Shown: piece after piece, positions 45,855 through 58,600 of the stretch
Layout: every line of letters begins with the position of its first letter
How positions within the stretch are numbered: the stretch's first letter is position 1
Origin: Schistocephalus solidus
Lineage: Eukaryota > Platyhelminthes > Cestoda > Diphyllobothriidea > Diphyllobothriidae
Direction: 5' to 3'
Length of the DNA stretch: 64,000 bases
Assembly: GCA_017591395.1 (NCBI GenBank)
Contig: WEDG01000437.1
Location: forward strand, 124,001-188,000
Made by a program: the position numbers and the translations under genes
Notes under the pieces: generated by a model
Database searches by the model: none
Told to the model about the DNA's origin: nothing
What the model saw: the letters and a program-made list of their open reading frames with translations, nothing else

Positions 45855-48800
45855 CCGGAATCAGTTATAGTAGTAACAAATTCGAAACAAATTATATTTG
45901 CAACAGACAGGGGATTTAAAGCTTAATCCAAATACAGCCAATGAGCATCCACAAATCCTTTTCGTTTACAATATTATTTTGTTGTTTAAAACCATTAATA
46001 ATCAAGATACTTTGATGCATATTGATGACGCAGCTGAAAAAGAAAAGCTTTTTGTGTTACCAACATAAATTAAATGTTTATTATCAGCAGCATAATCTCT
46101 TTAAACAATAAAACAGCCTGCAAAAAAGGGAAGACCCTAAGCAATATATTCAAATCGGAAACTGCAAACCAGTTTTGTTTTATTCAGATAATTACTTTTG
46201 ATCAAGACAAGATTGCCGTTTAAGTGTCAATGGATATGACAGCGCAGAATTCAAGTGTTTCCTAAAGTAATAAAAACAGCAATATCAGATAGAGAGGCGC
46301 TTAAAAGCCAAAACTAGTTGTACCACATAGAGTTTGTACTGGAAACAACAGCGCCCTAACCATATAATATTTTCAGTGCTGTATTTAGGAGGCTCACTGA
46401 TGAAAAGAATGATACAGATGTGCTAGTATTAGGGTTTGGAGAGAGCCACTAGATACCTCGGGTTTGAGTATCTGCACTGGTAGTTCCCCAGGCCAAGGAT
46501 TTGTTTCACCTGACATTTCAGATTCCAGCACCAAATATGGTCATTTGTAAATAGGGCATAGCAGTATTTATGGGCTGCAGTCGCTATAATACTACATAAC
46601 TCGTACAATTAACGGCTCATGTTTGCTCGAGCATGAAAACCCCGTGGTGAGTTTATTTCTTAATAGCCAGTATGCGGGTCGTTATTCGCTGAAATCTTAT
46701 TGCCACATTCGCTTTTGGCGGGATGATTGCTCAGCCACCTGAGCCTCGGAAAATATGTTTGCCTGCCAACTCCCCACGTGGTTGCTGGCTTTGTCCCGCA
46801 AAAATGTTGGCCTCATAGAACTTAAATCCAAAGCCGGGTCTCACTCAACGAACCACGACTTGGGAAATTGCATAATGTCTTCACAATTCACTCGCGTGTT
46901 CGGCAATTAGTGTGTTGATCCTTCTTTTGATTTCTCTAACGTTTTTGGTTTACCCATAGCTACATCAGATCCGATAAATGACTCTTGATGTTTTTTGCCG
47001 TGACAATGCGTTTTTGATTTAATTACTTGATGCCTAATGATTGTCTCTCGTCTGTGTAAGAAGTCAACCCTTAGTGGTTCTAAAAAGCGGCTGACGCCCT
47101 CCGAGACGTTTTTGACGTATGTAATCGCTCGCCAAAATATGAGGTCGGTGCAATTTTCTCGCTCGTCTCATTTGCGCAAACACCTGTTGACAATGTTGCA
47201 AGGGTAGCCATTTTTCTGAAAACACGTCGAAGATATTTTATTTCAACAACCTTGCCATCCGGTTCAATGGAGTGCCTCTCAACCGGCCGACAATCGTAGT
47301 GCCATGGTGTTTACCGTATGCTCTGTAACTGGATTGTGCAGGCATGCTGACTGGCTTGGATTATATTCAGTGCAGAATTGCGCCCCATGTGCTTCAATTA
47401 CTGTTACACCTCCCCACCATGACGCCATGTGCAGACAGAGTCAAGAAGACCGGATGTTGAAGTGGCTCAGACCCCCATGCTATGATATTCCACTAACAAG
47501 AAAAACTTGACGTAAGGAAGGGGGCGACCAAGCTGCCAGCTGAGTTGAGAGTAACATAAAGGACAAATTAAAAGTAGAAGTTACAGTCTGACTCGCAGTC
47601 TTCATCTAGTTACTTCAGGAAAATACACCCCGGGCCGACTGTGGTTTCTGAGTCAATCCGTCAGGAGGGAACCTTCCAAGCCATGATTTTTAGTTATAGC
47701 TTCAATTGCGTCAGAAAGCTAATAATGAGAGAAATGTGCTGAGTCGCCGCCAACCTCGCACACCTACCTTCACCCCCAATTAATCCACCGTCCAAGCCGG
47801 TCAGCTGTCTGATGTGGGAGTGACGCATTAAATGACAGGGCAACCGAACCCTTCTTCGCAAATCGGAGCAAGACCTCACACTTTAATGCGCACACCAGGA
47901 TAATCATTGCAAAAAGTAAGAAGGGCCATCGCCGTTTGACTTCCTGTCATCCGAGTCTGATTAATAACTTAAAAGTAAATATGCTTGAAATACTTTGTGT
48001 GAAAAATAAAATATTTTTTTATTCTTTCGAAAAGTAAGGACAGTACGAGAATATATTATTTTACGTTAGTCAGATTTATCAGTTATACACACAGACAACC
48101 TTAAATAAAGTCCTCTGTTTTATAATTATTTTGGCATTTAAATATGACTGAAAAGCATACATAAGACGTAGAAAGTGAAGTACCAGCCTTGGAGGAACCG
48201 GAATGATGCAACGGTTTGGTAATATCTGCATTAGATCAAAAGAAAATTTAAAATTCCGTCGAGCGTTTATGTAGACATTGCTTTGCCGCAATCCAATGAC
48301 CCATGGAACGAAAACCTGAAGGTGAATAATGACAGTATTTTTTGACGTAATCAGAACCACCACGTTTTGTAGATCCGTAACGATAAAACGCTCAGAAGGA
48401 ATGGGGGTAAGTTAACCCTTAAACATAAAAATGACACGACAATATGAGTACCCATATTGCTGTGGCACAAACAGTGTCATAAATATCGTTTCATGCTGTC
48501 ATTATTTCTTAAAAAAAGATTCCTCACTAAACGCCTTACACTTTACTCCTAATTGTAAAACAACCTAATGAAGTGATAGGAAATTATGACATTTTAATAA
48601 CAGGCCCTAAGCCTAATGGTATGCAAATAATTTCCTCTGCCGGAACCAGGTAATTCGATTGTCCGCTTTATTCTGTATAATTTCAATGAACTAGGCTCAT
48701 CCTTATGTGGTCATTTAAGTAGCCTGCGTAAGGTAAGCATGCTTTGTGCTGTTCCAAAAACTTATTTTATAGCCAATTCGACATAATATACAGGAGAAAA

Positions 48801-51800
48801 CAGTAATTTTCACATATTCACTAAATGGTTTTCGGTATTTGCTAATTTACATATATCTTAATAGTACCATGTTCTACTTTTCATAAAAAAAGACACAAAA
48901 TTTTAATTTTAATTTATGCAGTCTGAAATTAAATATGCAATTGCAGTATTTTCGTGTATTAGAATTTTGTTTAGAAAATTTAATATTTGTAATGTCTTAT
49001 TGAACAATGTAGTTGTAAAACACTTAATTAAGACTCCAAATTGCACTCAAAATATCCTTTTTTGCCTTCAGACCACTATCGATAAAGCTCATTTTAAATA
49101 TTTGTGCCTAGCATAACGACCCTAAATGAATGATCATGGTTATCCATCAAAACATTAGGAAAGACCAATATATAAGTCTTCACATATATATTGAATGATC
49201 GCACAATATCGCATAAGGTCAAACCTTTATGGCTCTTGTTATGTGAAAGGATGTTAGAGCACCTTGATAATGGAAAAACAGAAATGTTACCACGTTTCCC
49301 TCAGTAGAAGCATTACTTTTTTGAAACTTTGGTAATATAACTCATGGCTCCCTTATGAAAGTTCAACAGTTGCATTTTTTTGGAAATTGTATTTTCACTG
49401 AGATTCAATTTATTATGGGTATTGTTGAGAAAATGTCAGGAACATTTATCTTACACTGCCAGTACAACCTTCGGAACGGCTAATTTGTCTTAGTTTTTAA
49501 AAAGAAACTCAGACAAATGACAGCGTCACTGAAATAATTTATCTTTAATCTTTCAAAATAAAGCCTATTCATCTCTATTGCTATAACATAAATCATATTA
49601 TATAGGTATTGTGCTTCGTATTGAGTACCTATGCAAACCTTGCACTATTTACTTATCTTATTTATAAAATTTAAATAAAACCACATTTTACTTAGGCAAC
49701 GAAATTCGGTAACAACAATATGGTCAAACTTAAATCCTGCTGCAGAAACTACTATGCTGCTTCTCTAGGTTATTTGTACCGACAATAGCTAAAAGTGTCT
49801 TTGAAACGTTTGAAGGTTGTGAAATGTTGATCAACGTCTACTCACAAAATACAGCTGAGTCCCGTCGTAAGAATCGTCATTGAGCAAACATCAGCACTCC
49901 TCCTTATATCTGTTCATGTTTTTTTAATATTTTTACGTTGAAAGTAACAAGGTTTGGTGAGTTTGCAAGTAAAAACGTTTTAAGGTTGTCTGTTAAAGTT
50001 GGTTATTTTCATTAGTCTTATTCTTGTGCTTTCATTAGTGTTTCTCAACAAATGCCACTTTTACTACCAAAACCACCTGAGAGATAGTTTTACATAACAG
50101 GTTTAGGCAACACCATCTTCCAACGTATAAAAACCCACGTCACCTCCACAAAAAAATGGCCACTGGAGGGACGTCATCAGCTGCCACCTCGTTGTTTGTC
50201 GAGCCAGCATCGCTTAAGCGCCCCATTTCTCTCATGACAGTGATAATACAGGAGAAAGGTTCACGTATGAGCAGGACCTGTATATAGCAGATTCTTTAAC
50301 AATGATATAATAATCTGTTGCATAGGCGCAACAGAAAAAATATAAATATATAGCCATTTGCACGAAGAGAAGATAAATCAAAAATCATTTTTTTGTTGCT
50401 GAGATGGAAAATTTCACATCGATTTATCCTAAGCTGCTCCAAACAGTTTGCTGACTACACCTTGGTTAACACAATAGTAAACATGCATTTAAAAATAGGT
50501 GTCTCAAAATTATTTTTAATTGTTTGATGAGCGAAAGGTACTTTAACGTTTACGCATAACAGGCTTAAATGAAGGATATGTTTACAACATAAATGCGTTT
50601 TCTAGAATGTGCTTGTCTGTCCACGCTAACGCGTAAAAAAATATCCACTGAAACATGCCATGGAACTTTGTAAACTATGTTTACAATCACATATTTTTGT
50701 ATAATGACAAAACAGGAATTGCGAAAAACTAGTCAGGTATGTCGTGTCATGTATAAACCATTTGTTTTCTTCTTTTATACTTAAAAAGGAATATTTGTCT
50801 GTTTTTTTAAAGTTCTACTCCCCATAAAAGCATTTCTCTGTAATAATGCTACCAACAATTTAAATATATCCTGATACCGACAGTAGATATACTATCCATT
50901 AACTTACATACTAAAGTAATTATCCGGTTCTAAAATATAACTTATTCATATTGCAACTACCGTCCAGCATAATCAAATCCTACTTCATACACGGAAAGGA
51001 ATATTGGCTTTTAGACGAGCTACATTTTGGTCTCCTGTAAAAGATGCATTCTGTTAACAATAAAATCATAATGATTATGATCTTTTGATTTGGCTTTTCC
51101 ATAATTTCTTAAATGTACATACCTTTTATTAAAAAACCTACAAATATCTTTCCATTTTTACTTATTTTACAGAAAAAAGTAAGGTTTTTCAAATGAATCT
51201 CTTGAAGAAATATATGTTTCGTTATGTTTTAAAACCTGCCCTGCTATGACAGTTGCTCTTAGGTTTTATAATCTAAAAGACATGTAAATCCATTGATAGG
51301 AACAAAATTATGAAACAAATACGAAATCCATCATATTTGCTCTTTAACGTTTACAAAGAAACTGCAAAATGTTGTACGCTTTACAACTAAAATTATATAA
51401 AGCTTCAGAAACTTACATTTGCCAGTCATAAAAAACGAAACATCTCTCAAACATCTTTTGCGGAAGATGTAATGAGCTGCCAATATGCACAATAATGAAA
51501 TTTTGTGTGTTTGTTCTCTGCAAAAATATTGGAATACAATGCCAAATATCATACTACTGAACTGTTCGTTTTTTTGCACGTGGCCGGGAAGAACCTATTA
51601 CACAAGCTGTAGTCCTGTCGTTAACAACATATAATTATTTAACGCTGTACTTGAACGTATATTAATAATCTACTTGATTTATCCTATGTTATAGAACAGT
51701 TTTTTTGAAATTGCTTTTGGACTTCATGATCTAGCACATCCACAATAACACTGTGAGAATAACGAGCAATTTTAATAGAATGACAACAAAATCCTTCCTT

Positions 51801-54042
51801 GTGTATGCAAAGTGTTTGCCTATTTAGGGCAGTCACCCGCTTTCCCTTTAATAATTGCCAGAATTATAATTAATAAAATAAATAAGCTTAGTAAATACAG
51901 AACGAAAATTGTCAAATAATAAAATAGAGGTGACTTCAAGCGCTTCCTCCATCAAATTACCACTATTATGCCCAACATATACTCAGTTCCTATCAATTAC
52001 GTCAATAATTTTAATTAATTTTCACTATAAAATATCTGAAAAATGTTTATTTTAGACTCCAGGTTAGCGATAATTATGAACTGCCATGTCCAAATGCAGG
52101 CCAAAATACGTCCACCCTATGAAAGCATTAACATACTATATGATTCAATTTGTCCAAATGTGTTAGTTTGTCTGCTTAGATAAACCTGACAATTTTGGTT
52201 GCACTTCGTTTTTGAATACTTGTATCCTCTTACGTGGTTAATTGACTTACATTCTACGTCGAAGCCATTTGAAATCATCGCTCGTTGAGAATAATTGATG
52301 GCACACCTAAAGTGATGAACCTTGCAAGATATTCTGAAATTATGTACGCATTTATATTTTTCTGTGAGAAGCACTTTAATTTTTTTAAGGAAACATCTTC
52401 AAATTTTCCAGTGTGATGCAATCGACGTATTGAGCAAATAATTTCATAAGGCCTATGAAAACCATTATTGTAATATGTTTCGTGGTTTGGATAACGAAAA
52501 TGTAAAACGTCAACATCTTTGAGTTAACTGAAGTTTAAAATGTATAGGAAACACGAACATGTTTTCAAACGAGTGTATTAATTAGAAAAAGCAGAATAAC
52601 TTTTAAAAATAGTCTTTTTCAGAGATCAACAAAACATATTCTTCAATATTAAGCACAACGTAAAGTATGGCCATCAACAAGCTGCCTAAAATTAAAGTGT
52701 ATATTCAAACACCGTTTCGCGAGAATTTGTAGTTTTCTTCCGTTTGTACATTTTCTAAGATGCGTTTGATCAAGGCAAGCAGATGTAAGTTGATTGCGCC
52801 GCTAGGGAAATCATAGGAATATAATATTGCATAAGCTTACATGTTAAAAGGCCCGTCAATGAGAAACAAATCTAAATACAATCGTCGGGTGCCATTTTAA
52901 ACGAACCATTTGATGTATATTATCATAAATAGTTTATTGTCAAATTTCTCAATAAATATTTCGGGTTTTCTGTTACAATAAGTTTCAGATATTCCTTGAA
53001 AATGTAGTAAATTCCTAATGATTTTCAATGTATGCAATCGACTGCCCATAAATTTGCATTCCGTTCAATGTGTTTAGAAAAACCTTTAAAATAATATATT
53101 AATTTAAAACATTTACATACGTAGTCATGTTTTTGCATTCTTTGTAATGCAGACAGCCGTCCGTGCCATATTTTCAGACTCATTTAAACATAAAAGCTCA
53201 CTGTATTAAAAGATGAACGTCCACAACAAAAGCTGGGAACGTATATGCCTCCAACTAGTTTCAAAACTTTCCATGAATAGTAACATTTTAGGAAAGAGCT
53301 TTTGTTAGATGTTTTTCTGTCAAACGCCTGCGTACTGAACGTTTTTTCAAAATGGAAGTTAAGGAAAAACTAGGACCATTTGACAAAATTTTTGACTAAG
53401 CTGAAAACTATGATAAAATGTCTGTTTAAAATTAAAAAATTACTTTATTTGTTTTATTGGAACGTTTTTTTCGATATATTTTCTTACTTATCAGTCTAGT
53501 TCTTAGATAAAAAACGGACAAGCGTGTTGCCGAATATATATTAAGATTCTGCGATAAACTTTCAAACATTTGCCAATTCCATTTCAAGTTTCCTTTTTAA
53601 TTCATAGTCCAATGCACACCAAAATTTTCTTGACAGACTTCATGCACGCCTCGACAGCACGTTAAAATTCCTAACTGACTGTGTTGTAAAAAATGTACAT
53701 TTACAAAAGTTAATTACAGCATTTTTGGTACAAAACTTAATACATTTGTTAAGTTAATTTTTTTAGACTAAATCTGCCCTCGGTTTTACCAGAAACAAAT
53801 CGATCTCTCCAACCCGGCATTCAATTGATTTTCCTGAAAGCGCCTCAAAACTTCTCAGTTCTTCAAAAGGCATACATTCGAAATCGCTCAAATTTATATT
53901 AATGTCTATTCAGCCCCAGTTTCGAATTAAAATACCGAGTTGTTATGGACTTTTTATAATAAAACAGCTCCTTAAGTAACCATGTAGCTCTAGCCACAGA
54001 ATTACTCTCTTAAAAGTAATGCCTTGCTACTACCAGGCAAGA
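45855..54042. other. Unassigned; GC-richer patch 46400-47900
   Basis: The patch at 46400-47900 stands out by base composition and holds short frames on both strands (47304-47510 plus, cysteine-containing; 47694-47879 minus). It looks like an old dispersed repeat or transposon remnant, but I recognise no motif. 47950-54042 is very AT-rich, with no supported feature. Confidence 0.4.
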
Positions 54043-54161
54043 CAACGAGCTCGTTGTGCAGTGGGTTGAGCGTTGGACTTCTGCCCAACAAGGTGGCGAG
54101 TTCGAGGCTCAGGCTAATAAACCAGAAATGGCCATTCCGGTCTCCCTTGTCTTTGTCGGTT
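54043..54161 (+). mobile_element. SINE family I, plus copy with internal deletion
   Basis: The head ACGAGCTCGTTGTGCAGTGG ... GTGGCGAGTTCGAGGCTC has A- and B-box-like parts. The body is shortened but ends TAATAAACCAGAAATGGCC and TCTCCCTTGTCTTTGTCGGT. Confidence 0.75.
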
Positions 54162-54243
54162 CCCAGGCAAACCTGAGATTCGAACCCGCGAACTTTGGTA
54201 TTTGAGTCGAACGCTTTACCATTGAGCCACGGGCTCGTTTTTG
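54162..54243 (-). mobile_element. SINE family I head, minus orientation
   Basis: The minus strand reads ACGAGCCCGTGGCTCAATGG ... CGCGGGTTCGAATCTCAGGT: A box and a near-perfect B box, without the SINE body. It forms part of the inverted repeat with 54490-54639. Confidence 0.75.
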
Positions 54244-54639
54244 TCGGTTGTGATCAAGAATATGATGATAGTGTAGGGCTCAGCGATCTGCTTAAGAGAT
54301 ATGCATGTTTTCCGTTGTATGAGCTCGAACTACTAGCCCTCGTGACGGCGGTCGCATAGCAACGTTAGCAGCGCATATGATGGAATGGAACCGACAAAGA
54401 CAAGGGAGACCGGAATGGCCATTTCTGGCTTATTAGCCGTCATCAGCCAGTCATACCCAATCCCAAGTGTGGCACACCTGAGCTCCAGGGCACAATGGAA
54501 CATGCATGTTCCTTAAGCAGATCGGTGAGCCCCACACGATCATCATATTCCCGATGAAAACCGACAAAACAACGAGCCCGTGGCTCAATGGTAAAGCGTT
54601 CGACTCAAATACCAAAGTTCGCGGGTTCGAATCCCAGGT
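54170..54639. repeat. Large inverted repeat (fold-back) built on SINE heads
   Basis: The left arm 54170-54319 is the reverse complement of the right arm 54490-54639, about 148 bp each with few mismatches, separated by about 170 bp. Each arm holds a SINE head plus about 70 bp of shared upstream sequence (CTTAAGCAGATCG, ATCATCATATTC, ACCGACAAAA). The shared upstream sequence shows that the arms are copies of one unit and not two independent SINE insertions. Confidence 0.85.
54390..54488 (-). mobile_element. SINE family I body, minus orientation, in the fold-back loop
   Basis: The minus strand reads from CCTGGAGCTCAGGTGTGCCA through GGGATTGGGTATGACTGGCT, GATGACGGCTAATAAGCC to TCTCCCTTGTCTTTGTCGG. 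It lacks most of the head, and its 5' edge abuts the right arm. Confidence 0.75.
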
Positions 54640-54665
54640 GTATCACACATGGGATTGGGTATGAC
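54570..54665 (+). mobile_element. SINE family I head fused to PLE copy E
   Basis: AACGAGCCCGTGGCTCAATGG (A box) and CGCGGGTTCGAATCCCAGGT (B box), then the start of the body to GGGATTGGGTATGAC. There the SINE stops, and copy E coding sequence (GACGGAACACAACG) takes over. GAC is shared by both parts. Confidence 0.75.
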
Positions 54666-55599
54666 GGAACACAACGCACATCGGTTAATCGAAAGGAAAA
54701 ATATGCTAAAGTTATTCTGCCTTATGAAAGCAATCAGCCTATCGCTCACAAACGGAGTGCTGTCAACAGTCTACTCAGTCGAGCAAAAATCCATTGCTCC
54801 GACGAAGAAGGCGTTCGAATCTAACTGAATTACTTGTGTGAATTAATTTCGCAGAACGGGAACCCTAAGGAATTTGTACGCCGATACTTGAAATGACAGC
54901 AGTCGACAGAAAAGGAACCAAATAGTTCTAACGAGGCGCCAAAAATGAAAACATGGCGAACACTTCCTTACATTAAGAATGTGTCTGAACTCGTCAAAAT
55001 ACACCTAAGAAAGCACCAAATTCATGTGGCGCACAAATCGACAACCATTTTGCGTTCCCAGTTTGTCCACCCTTAGGACAGTGTCAACTATTTGGACAAG
55101 AAAGAATTCATCTACAAGATCCCGTGTTAAGCATGTGATGCCGTTTATTGTGGTCAGACCGGCATCGTTGAACATTAGTTGGCAGTAAAGATGCGGGACC
55201 ATCTGTCCCAAAAAGCTATGCATACTCTAGACACCGGGCACTCCTTCGCTTGGGATAAAACTTGGATTGTCGCCGCCTGTCCCTTCAAGTAAGGTCGAGA
55301 GTTCTTTGAGGCGATGCAATCAGATGAGTCATGCATCAACAGACATATCGAGTTGTATGCGGCGTACAGACATCTCAAGGAGAAATGGAAGAAACAAGAA
55401 CCAATCAGGACAGGCTCATACACACGGCGGCCGCTCAATGGTGCCAATGTTCACGCCAGTATCATTTTTTTCGCGTGATTACGATCTCAACCGTTATAAG
55501 TCACATTTGCTGCCCGCCTGCGTCTGACGACGACCAGGAGAACCGGTGTTGAAAATTATCACAATAAAGCTCCATTCCCCATAGAACGTACTCAACTTC
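54660..55599 (+). pseudogene. PLE copy E, 5'-truncated: linker plus GIY-YIG and 3' end
   Basis: It starts after the RT domain with DGTQRTSVNRKEKYAKVILP and HKRSAVNSLLSRAKIHCSD (54662-54800), equivalent to copy C's DGQLATSVHRKDSNAKIIL. Then WRTLPYIKNVSELV (54955-54996), nearly identical to copy D. The GIY-YIG domain (about 55115-55400) has AVYCGQTG, LAVKMRDHLSQKAMHTLDTG, HSFAWDKTWIVAACP and GREFFEAMQSDESCINRHIE, with stops before LAV and before GRE. The 3' part has the CTGACGA/GAAAA motif and ends at (TA)n. An ATG in the SINE head (54588) reads in frame into the PLE part to 54824. Confidence 0.88.
55524..55555 (+). ncRNA. Hammerhead-ribozyme-like motif, copy E
   Basis: CTGACGA (55524-55530), a hairpin with CGAC/GTTG and GG/CC parts, then GAAAA (55551-55555). 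Compared with copy D, GTCG has become GTTG, which keeps pairing through a G-T pair. Helices I and III are not evident, so this copy is probably inactive. Confidence 0.35.

Positions 55600-55663
<64 letters not shown>
55600..55663. repeat. (TA)n at the 3' edge of copy E
   Basis: TA repeats with two small interruptions, starting about 45 bases after the GAAAA motif of copy E. Confidence 0.95.
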
Positions 55664-58600
55664 GGGAATAAACCTGCATTGTATTTAATTACGTAGACTG
55701 TCCTTTACATTGAGTATCAGCTCTGTTCCAATTTGTATTCCTTCGTGTTCCCATATGAGATGGAGTTTACGTTTAATAAAAAGATTAATTTAATAATAAG
55801 TGTAGTTACTTTACAATAATTATGCGGCCTTGAGGTGCCTTCTGTGCTTTTTTAAATTTTGGGAAACTGCACAATTTTTGTCTATGGTCGGGTTAATATA
55901 TAACCGAAGTCGCATTGAGAAAAAAATAGACGCCAGTTTAAAGATTACAAAAAAACAATATATCCAGGATTCCAATTGATGCAGAAAGTTTAAAGTATAA
56001 AAACTAATTGAATTTCCTTCTTCCTAGACTATATCTTAACATTTTTTCATGTCTATTGAATATACATTTTTTCTTATTCCTTTAAATTATTTTGTCTTTT
56101 ACGTATTTTTCAAGATATTAGGTTGAATATGTGCTGCACAAAACGTAAAAGATTTTATGCAATTTTAAGTAAAAGTAAGCGTCATAAAATGCAATTATTT
56201 CTGCACAAAGTGGAAAAATCATGAGATAATCCAAAGCGACTCCGAAAGAATACAACATGAATGTATAAAATATTTTTGTTTACATTGACCACTCACTCAT
56301 GTAAAAATCAGAACATTTAAACTAAAAAAGGCCTTTTTGATGTTTAAGCCTTTTCAATTCTGACATGCTCAGCATTGATAAAAAGAAAAATTATTTCTTA
56401 TCGAAGTTTTACGTCCATGCAAACATTTTATCCGATTATATTTATATCTCTCAGACTCCCTAGATGCAGTTTGAGACATCTTTCCAGTTATACCATTTGA
56501 ATTTATCGAGAAACCGTTTTTCGCACTGTGTGCAAAACTAACAGAAACTGAAGTAAAACATCCCCTTTCTAGCAATATGAACTGGATAAATATTCTAGAT
56601 GTGTCGTAAAACTGTATATTTTTCAATTTTTTTGACTGTTTATGAATATGGCCTTCCTGCTATAAAATTATGCGTTTGAGATTTTACGACCGGATGAGCT
56701 TAAATCTAACGAAACTTCCTTTAAAATGCTAGAATGTTATTTTTTACATAATTTCAACTGACTTTCATCGTCCTAGTTGGCAGCCTGTAACATTTTGTGC
56801 ATCATAAGGTTTATAAGAAGGAGTACCTTGATGATAATTTAGAGTATTTTGAATGCCTTGTAATTTGCTTTCAAATCTGCATCAGTTCAAAAATGTGTTA
56901 GTCCTCATGTACGAGTTATTTTATTTCATTTTTCTTAATTCAAATTGAAAGAAAGACGGAGGTATTTAGTACACTGGCATAAATGGCAACCGTGAGTTTG
57001 TTTAACAGTAGGATATATATATATATATATATTTATATATATGAAGTAGTCTCCACGTAATCAGACAGAGGGTTGAAAAATCTCAAGAAGGTGAATTTAA
57101 TTTGTTTTTGGCTTTAATCAACTTCATATATCACAGAGATAGATATCCTTCATCAGTTTAAATTCACTGCTGATTGTACTTCAGAGTAACCGTATGGGTT
57201 GGAGTTATTTATGTTTACAATCAGTGTACACAATATTTCACTTTTTCGGTTTTGTAAAATGTTGCTCATTGCTATATAGTAGCTTTACGAAGCGTGTACA
57301 ATACAACCCTAAAAGCTGTTGTAAGACATCAGAACAGCTAACCCTGGTAGTGATTTAAACTTGTTTTTTATGGCCGGGTGCTACTGATGCCCAAGTCTAA
57401 GTCTCAAGCGTGAAACCAAGGTTTATGTTATTTTTAAATAAAATATTCTCAGAATTTAGCACGTGCGTCTCTGTATGTCTGCGAGGTATCCACCTTCGTC
57501 GTCCCCCAAGGAAACGCTGTTAATTTGCAAGAAAATGTTTAATCATAAAAGAGTATCTCCTTATAACATTGCCCAAACTAAAATAGCATTGCAGATTTTA
57601 ATCCAGGGCAGTATGAAAGTTTTTCACATATAGGTTACTAATTTTACTGATTACCTTAGTGAGTTTATTATATGACCATGGAAATGGTGTCCTCCTTAAC
57701 TTATTTTACTTAGATGTATACCTTTTTCTTGATACCTACAACGTACGAGCGTTTGCAGGCCACTATACACCAAACTAACAGACCCATGTATTTGTACGGG
57801 AAAATGTAAACACAAGGAAACATTAAGTGGTAAGTAGCTGTTTAGGATCACAGCTTTCTATGCATCTTATCAATAGGATAAAAAGTAAAATCGGAATGTT
57901 ATTTTAATATTTATTCAGAATATTCCGGAACTGCTCACTTCTATAATTGACAAAGCAAAAATATAACTAGCGTAGAAATCTAGAGCATGGCATGCATGGA
58001 GTTTCGGTAGTCAAAAATACTTCATTTGAAAGTATGTGAGAGTAGAATTATGAACAAACGTGAGGAAATAAAATCTAAATATTACTATTAAATATGTATT
58101 TGTCCAGATGGTAATGCACCAATAAAACGGTTGCGCTTTTTGGTTCTTGCTATTCTTCAAATCACGTGACCAAAAAGTTCACGATTTTGCCAGATATTCA
58201 ATTTTCCGCAGTGTTATCAAAGTCTGCACATTACGCTTTTATGTCTTCCATATCTCTTACAAGATTCTCTTCGCACGTAGTATCGTAAGCTTTTAATTAG
58301 AGTAGACATAGTTCGGAAGTAATTCACCTCAAAGCAGCTAAAAGGTCACCGGTACAAGAGACTTTGCGCAGAAATTACCGTCGTCACAAAGGCAGCATCT
58401 AACGTATTAAATTACTAGGGTATTTGTTCAGTCGCCCTTCAATTTAAGACAGTTTCTCGGCTTTCGCAAATATGAGAATAGTCGCTGCATCTGATAACGC
58501 CTGTCATCGCAAGTGGGCCTCCTTACTAATAACATGAACTGTGGGATCATTATTTAGAGTCGAATCATCATAATCTATTATTTTTATAGGACTGTCTTTA

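Noticed and set aside
54570..54640. tRNA gene
   Set aside because: A and B boxes are good, but the 5' GAGCCCG has no complementary 3' acceptor strand and the SINE body follows directly.
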